Below are positions 60,382-64,000 of a stretch of 64,000 nucleotides of DNA, piece by piece. The position numbers and the translations under genes are program-made. Position 1 is the first letter of the stretch, and every line of letters starts with the position of its first letter. The stretch spans positions 1 through 64,000 of the forward strand of contig NZ_QRGO01000001.1 of the NCBI RefSeq assembly GCF_003367195.1, given 5' to 3'. The notes beneath the pieces were generated by a model that saw only the letters and a list, made by a program, of their open reading frames with translations, was not told the origin of the DNA and searched no databases. The stretch comes from Undibacter mobilis (GTDB lineage Bacteria > Pseudomonadota > Alphaproteobacteria > Rhizobiales > Xanthobacteraceae).

Positions 60382-61953
60382 TTATGCGGCAGAGTGCTGG
60401 AAACCCGCCCGCGACTCATAGCGAGAAATCTTGTCCCGCACATCGTCTGGCGTTACCGGAATATTACCGTCACGTTCGCATTCCACCGCGGCGGCCATCG
60501 CGCCAAGGATCGAGGCGATGACAATGTTTTGTGAGCTCTTCAGCGTCAGCGTCGCGTAGGCAAGCAAGGCGTCGCCTGCGCCGACGGCATCGACGATATG
60601 GTCGGCGAACGGATCGACTGTAAAAAAGCTCCGCGGCTCATTCGGGGCATCCGATGGGCGGAACGCGATAAGGCCACGATCGCCCATTTTCAGGATCAGA
60701 TGTTTGCAGCCGGCCGCTTCGTACAGCTTCGTGCCGAGCGGGCGCACCACCGTGTCCTGATCGCCGAGCGCAAAACGCGCTTCCTTTTCATTTGGCGTGA
60801 TTAGATCGAAATTCTGGAAGTCCAGAATGTTGCCCCAGCGGCTTGCTACCTGACTGTCTCCCACGCGGAATACGCCCGCTGGAAGGGCCTCGATCAATGC
60901 ATCGATCGTGCGGGCATTGAAAATACCGTGCCTAAAGTCCGAGAAGATGACAATATCTGCATCTACCGCCTTCAATTGCTGACGCAACTGCTCCAGAACG
61001 CGATCCGAAATTCCACGATTGTCGAGCGTATCGATCTTCAGCAAGCGGTAACCGTCGGCAACGACCGCATTCTTCACCGTCGTGGGCCGCGTGCGATCGA
61101 TAATCGCCTTGGTGTCAATTCCAGCCGCGACAAGATCGGCAAGGACAAAATCCTTGGGCGCATCGTCGCCAAGGACAGTCGAAAAGGTGACTTTGGCGCC
61201 GGCCGACGCAAGATGCTTGGCGACGATACCGGCACCGCCAACGTAGTCCCTTTCGCCTTCGTAACGAACACTGAAAGTCGGCGTCTTACCGGCAGCACCT
61301 ATCAGCGAAGTTTGCGTTAGTCTGTCGACGATGGTGTCGCCGACAATGTGGACACGAATGCCGCCAGTCCGATCGAGCGCCTGGCGCAGGTCGGAAAATG
61401 TGATCTTCTCCGCCTCCATCAGGGCAACGAGCTTCTCCATCGACAAGTTCGGTGGCCCGCCATCGATGATGGCTGATGACGAATAAACGATATCGCCCGG
61501 CGTAAAGATCATTTCGCCGCCGTAGGATTCGACGGCTTCCTTCTCTTCGTAAGTCTTTGGATTGAGACTACCTGCCTGATACTCGTAGCCCTTGACGAAA
61601 TAGTCTGGACACACGATCGCGATATTAGCGATCGGGGTCGGCTGGCGGTCGATGATGACGTAATCGACCATTTCAAGAGCCGCGAGATTCATCGCGCGAA
61701 GATCTTCCGGCACATAAGGCCGGTGATTGGCTTTTGTGATGTGAGCGTCGCAAGTCAGCGACACGACGAGGACATCACCCTTCGACTTGGCGTAAAGCAG
61801 GTGGCGGATATGACCCGGATGCACCAGATCGAATGTGCCATGGCACATGACCACTGCCTCGGCGCGCGGCGCACCATTCGCCGGACGCGCCCCGATGAGG
61901 CCAGCAACCTCCGCCGCGTCTTTGATTTTACGCTTGAAATTGCCTTCAATCAC
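60382..61953 (-). CDS. Nucleotidyltransferase/PfkB kinase fusion, reversed HldE-like
   Basis: A 523-residue fusion. Residues about 30-165 are a cytidylyltransferase-like domain with MCHGTFDLVHPGH (H-P-G-H at 45-48); residues about 195-523 are a PfkB-type sugar kinase with VGGAGIVAKHLASAGA and GAGD near 458-461. HldE has the same two activities but the kinase first, so the order is swapped. It would phosphorylate heptose-7-phosphate at C1 and, after GmhB, attach a nucleotide. The start is GTG at 61953, overlapping the GalE-like gene by eight bases. The nucleotide (ADP, CDP or GDP) is unknown. Confidence 0.83.
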   Translation of the reverse strand: MIEGNFKRKIKDAAEVAGLIGARPANGAPRAEAVVMCHGTFDLVHPGHIRHLLYAKSKGDVLVVSLTCDAHITKANHRPYVPEDLRAMNLAALEMVDYVIIDRQPTPIANIAIVCPDYFVKGYEYQAGSLNPKTYEEKEAVESYGGEMIFTPGDIVYSSSAIIDGGPPNLSMEKLVALMEAEKITFSDLRQALDRTGGIRVHIVGDTIVDRLTQTSLIGAAGKTPTFSVRYEGERDYVGGAGIVAKHLASAGAKVTFSTVLGDDAPKDFVLADLVAAGIDTKAIIDRTRPTTVKNAVVADGYRLLKIDTLDNRGISDRVLEQLRQQLKAVDADIVIFSDFRHGIFNARTIDALIEALPAGVFRVGDSQVASRWGNILDFQNFDLITPNEKEARFALGDQDTVVRPLGTKLYEAAGCKHLILKMGDRGLIAFRPSDAPNEPRSFFTVDPFADHIVDAVGAGDALLAYATLTLKSSQNIVIASILGAMAAAVECERDGNIPVTPDDVRDKISRYESRAGFQHSAA

Positions 61954-62971
61954 GCTCGCTTACCTCTTTGGTGCGATCCGGATCCATATACGCAAACCAG
62001 GTCTTGGTCGCACTGGCGATCGATGACACATCCCACAACGGCGCGTCCCGCCAGTAATCGATATCGGCCAGAACATTTGCGACGCCCTGCTCGAAGCTGA
62101 CCTTTGGCTTCCACCCGAGGTCGCGCGAGATTTTGCCGATATCCGCCCAGGTGCAGTCCGGCTCTCCGGGACGTTTCGGGATATTGATAACCGCGCCGCC
62201 GAGCAGCTCGACCAGACGATTGACCGTCTGCGGATTTCCCGCCCCAAGATTCCATACCTGTCCGCTGATCTGCGCTTCCGCAGCCGCGACAAACGCCTCG
62301 GCGACATCGGTCACATAAAGGAAGTCGCGGCTTTGGGTGCCGTCGCCAACGACCGTGAACGGCTTGCCGGCGATTTTCTGCTTGAGAAAAACCCCGAACA
62401 CCGCCCCATAGGCGCCGGATGTGCGCGAGCGTGTACCGTAGGCGTTGAAAATGCGGATGACATTGACCGACAGGCCGTAGACCCCGAACCAATGCAGCGC
62501 TGACAGCTCGCCGAGATATTTCGACAAGGCATAGGGGTACTTCGTGTTGATCGGATGATCCTCGCGCGTGGGCACGTTGGCCAGTCCGTAGCACGAGGAT
62601 GAGGCAGCGTAGACAAAGCGCTTGATCTTGGCTTGTCGCGCGGCCTCAAGCACCTGAACGGTCCCTTGCACATTGACCGACATATATTCCGACGGCCGTT
62701 CGATCGACGGAACGATATCGCCAATACCTGCGAAATGCAGAACGATCGAAGCGTCGCGAAAGGCGGCATCGTCCGGAGCGATATCGCGGATATCACGCCA
62801 TTCAGCTGTGACATCGGGATTGGTGGCTTGAGATCGAAGATTGGCCTCGCGCCCACCGGAGAGATTGTCGATGACGCGCACGGCGTAACCGCGCGACACT
62901 AGAACATCCACTGCGTGGCTGCCGATGAAGCCGGCCCCGCCAGTTACGACAGCAATCGCCTTGTTTGGCAT
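61946..62971 (-). CDS. NAD-dependent epimerase/dehydratase (GalE/WbpP-like extended SDR)
   Basis: A 341-residue extended SDR with a standard TGGAGFIGSHAVD dinucleotide site, VIDNLSGG, AASSSCYG (catalytic Ser region) and an intact Y-x-x-x-K (YALSK). RIFNAYGTRS and GDGTQSRDFLYV are typical of nucleotide-sugar 4-epimerases or dehydratases. It may epimerise the nucleotide-activated sugar made by the neighbouring enzymes, possibly at C4 or, like HldD, at C6. The unusual C-terminal YWRDAPLWD tail follows the catalytic domain. It sits 18 bases after the transaldolase gene. Confidence 0.85.
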   Translation of the reverse strand: MPNKAIAVVTGGAGFIGSHAVDVLVSRGYAVRVIDNLSGGREANLRSQATNPDVTAEWRDIRDIAPDDAAFRDASIVLHFAGIGDIVPSIERPSEYMSVNVQGTVQVLEAARQAKIKRFVYAASSSCYGLANVPTREDHPINTKYPYALSKYLGELSALHWFGVYGLSVNVIRIFNAYGTRSRTSGAYGAVFGVFLKQKIAGKPFTVVGDGTQSRDFLYVTDVAEAFVAAAEAQISGQVWNLGAGNPQTVNRLVELLGGAVINIPKRPGEPDCTWADIGKISRDLGWKPKVSFEQGVANVLADIDYWRDAPLWDVSSIASATKTWFAYMDPDRTKEVSERD

Positions 62972-62989
62972 TGTCGTCCCGACTCTCTA

Positions 62990-63730
62990 TCAGGCCGCCG
63001 ACGCGCCGGGCACCCGGATGCTGTAACCCGCCGCCTGGGCGTCGCGGTAGAACATGGACACGGTTTCCAGCGAGAACGTCGAGAGATCCTTTCCGAGCCC
63101 GGCGACCTTAGCCAGCAGGTCGTTGGTCATGGTGATGATATCGCAACCGCAATCGTTCGCCTGAACAAGATTGAGGATTTCACGCGGGCTCGCCCACAAC
63201 AATTCGGCTTTCGGTCGGGATTGCAGGATCCGCTTGCACTCAAGCATGATCGCCACGGGATCGACGCCTGTATCGGCGATACGGCCGGCAAAGACCGAAA
63301 CAATGGCCGGGGTGGCCGGCGACAAAGCCTCGGCGACCTGGCGCACCTGATCCGTCGTCAGGATGGCCGTGACATTGAGGACTACGCCTTCCTTCGACAG
63401 GCGCGAGATGACCTCTCCCATGAACTCGCCCTTGGTGTTGGTGACCGGCACCTTCACATTAACGTTCTTGCCCCACGACCCGATGACGCGGCCTTGCGCG
63501 ATCATCTCATTCGCACTGTCGGCGAAGACCTCGAAAGACACCGGCCTGTCCTGAATGCGCGCCAGCACCTGACGGGCAAATTCCTCGTAGTCCTGAATGC
63601 CAGCCTTGCGCATCAGGGTCGGGTTCGTGGTGAATCCCTTGATGAAGGGCTTCTCCGCCATCGTCAGCATCCCTTGCAGATCGGCGCCGTCGGCGAAGAT
63701 CTTGATCTTGAAGTCGCGGATGGCGTTCAT
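62990..63730 (-). CDS. Transaldolase family protein (TalC/fructose-6-phosphate aldolase-like)
   Basis: A 246-residue protein with the N-terminal FADGADLQGM and FTTNPTLMRKAG of the small transaldolase/F6P aldolase group and the Schiff-base lysine in NVKVPVTNTKGE (middle of the chain). AGRIADTGVDP near residue 145 and the IITM strand complete the barrel. It transfers a dihydroxyacetone unit or cleaves a ketose phosphate. In this heptose context it may supply or shape a seven-carbon or longer sugar. The ATG at 63730 has AGGAGA six bases upstream and overlaps gmhB by four. Confidence 0.85.
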   Translation of the reverse strand: MNAIRDFKIKIFADGADLQGMLTMAEKPFIKGFTTNPTLMRKAGIQDYEEFARQVLARIQDRPVSFEVFADSANEMIAQGRVIGSWGKNVNVKVPVTNTKGEFMGEVISRLSKEGVVLNVTAILTTDQVRQVAEALSPATPAIVSVFAGRIADTGVDPVAIMLECKRILQSRPKAELLWASPREILNLVQANDCGCDIITMTNDLLAKVAGLGKDLSTFSLETVSMFYRDAQAAGYSIRVPGASAA

Positions 63731-64000
63731 GTGTTCTCCTGTCCAAACCCGGCGAGGATCGCGTCGGCGGCCTCGCCAACGTCAAAAACTGTTAGGTCGG
63801 GGGTCGAAACCTTCTCGGGCCACCCCCGGTCCACGAGGATCGTGCGGCAGCCGGCAGCGCGCCCTGCCTCGATATCGCGCCAGCGATCGCCGATCATGAA
63901 ACTGCGCGACAAGTCTATTCCAAGTCTATCCGCGGCGCGGGTCAGCATACCAGGCAGCGGCTTGCGGCAATCGCAGCCATCGGCATCGACATGCGCACAA
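63727..64000 (-). CDS. gmhB: D-glycero-D-manno-heptose-1,7-bisphosphate 7-phosphatase, partial (runs off the window)
   Basis: The last 90 residues of a HAD-IIIA/histidinol-phosphatase-like enzyme; the N terminus lies beyond 64000. The visible part begins in the zinc-binding stretch C-A-H ... C-D-C-R-K-P (from about 63997 down to 63958), then PLPGMLTRAADRLGID, and has the HAD motif FMIGDRWRDIEAG with its Asp and then the TILVDRGW tail. This is the GmhB pattern, removing the C7 phosphate of heptose-1,7-bisphosphate. It is coupled to the transaldolase by an ATGA overlap. Identity is firm, completeness unknown. Confidence 0.85.
   Translation of the reverse strand, partial: CAHVDADGCDCRKPLPGMLTRAADRLGIDLSRSFMIGDRWRDIEAGRAAGCRTILVDRGWPEKVSTPDLTVFDVGEAADAILAGFGQENT

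Noticed and set aside
1..64000. CRISPR arrays, tRNA or rRNA genes, integrases and insertion sequences
   Set aside because: No regularly spaced direct repeats, no tRNA cloverleaf with CCA-end pattern, no rRNA-like segments and no transposase or integrase motifs were found on either strand.

Overview
The window reads as chromosomal DNA of a high-GC alphaproteobacterium of the order Hyphomicrobiales (Rhizobiales), near the Bradyrhizobium/Rhodopseudomonas/Xanthobacteraceae branch. The reasons are a membrane-bound ferritin gene (mbfA) with an Irr/ICE-like iron box, a TAXI-type TRAP transporter, an egtB-egtD ergothioneine pair, palindromic intergenic repeats of the kind common in these genomes, and a large O-antigen/surface-glycan locus rich in deoxysugar and methyltransferase genes. 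Genus cannot be fixed from sequence reading alone. No rRNA, tRNA, CRISPR array, integrase or intact insertion sequence was seen, and no gene-free stretch exceeds 300 bases.

Region 1 (1-16.8 kb) is a set of small metabolic units: a Nudix hydrolase and divergent mbfA; a metallophosphoesterase; hydroxypyruvate isomerase divergent from a tartrate/isopropylmalate-type dehydrogenase; an MFS exporter divergent from a LysR regulator; a TAXI TRAP transporter convergent with a gentisate-type aromatic ring-cleavage operon (fumarylacetoacetate-hydrolase family, FMN reductase, SDR, gentisate 1,2-dioxygenase); and egtB-egtD for ergothioneine. Copies of palindromic repeats sit between several of these units.

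Region 2 (17.0-24.1 kb, plus strand) starts from a good sigma-70-like promoter and runs mtnA, a class II aldolase/SDR fusion, gmhA, asnB and an O-antigen-ligase-like gene. The first two fit salvage of methylthioadenosine/5-deoxyadenosine by an aldolase (DHAP-shunt) route. gmhA makes the first heptose-phosphate intermediate for surface glycans.

Region 3 (24.1-64.0 kb, minus strand) is one uninterrupted run of 35 genes, with mostly overlapping or nearly touching ends. It encodes a surface polysaccharide: GDP-fucose synthesis (gmd, fcl), UDP-HexNAc epimerase (wecB) and UDP-HexNAc dehydrogenase, a second asparagine-synthase-type amidotransferase, a cytoplasmic heparinase II/III-like protein with an ADH-Gfo/Idh fusion, a CMP-nonulosonate (sialic-acid-like) pathway (neuB, neuC, neuA), a STELLO-like protein, several glycosyltransferases, six methyltransferases and a PglK/Wzk-like ABC exporter.

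The upstream end of that run (about 53.0-64.0 kb) is the most unusual part. It combines heptose activation genes (gmhB, and a kinase/nucleotidyltransferase fusion in reversed domain order compared with HldE), a transaldolase, a GalE-like epimerase, a Gfo/Idh oxidoreductase, a UDP-sugar-dehydrogenase homologue without the catalytic cysteine, two paralogous SDRs with altered catalytic residues, two methyltransferases, and an orphan thiamine-diphosphate E1 alpha/beta pair with no E2/E3. My inference is a pathway for an O-methylated, branched or higher-carbon sugar built on a nucleotide-activated heptose.
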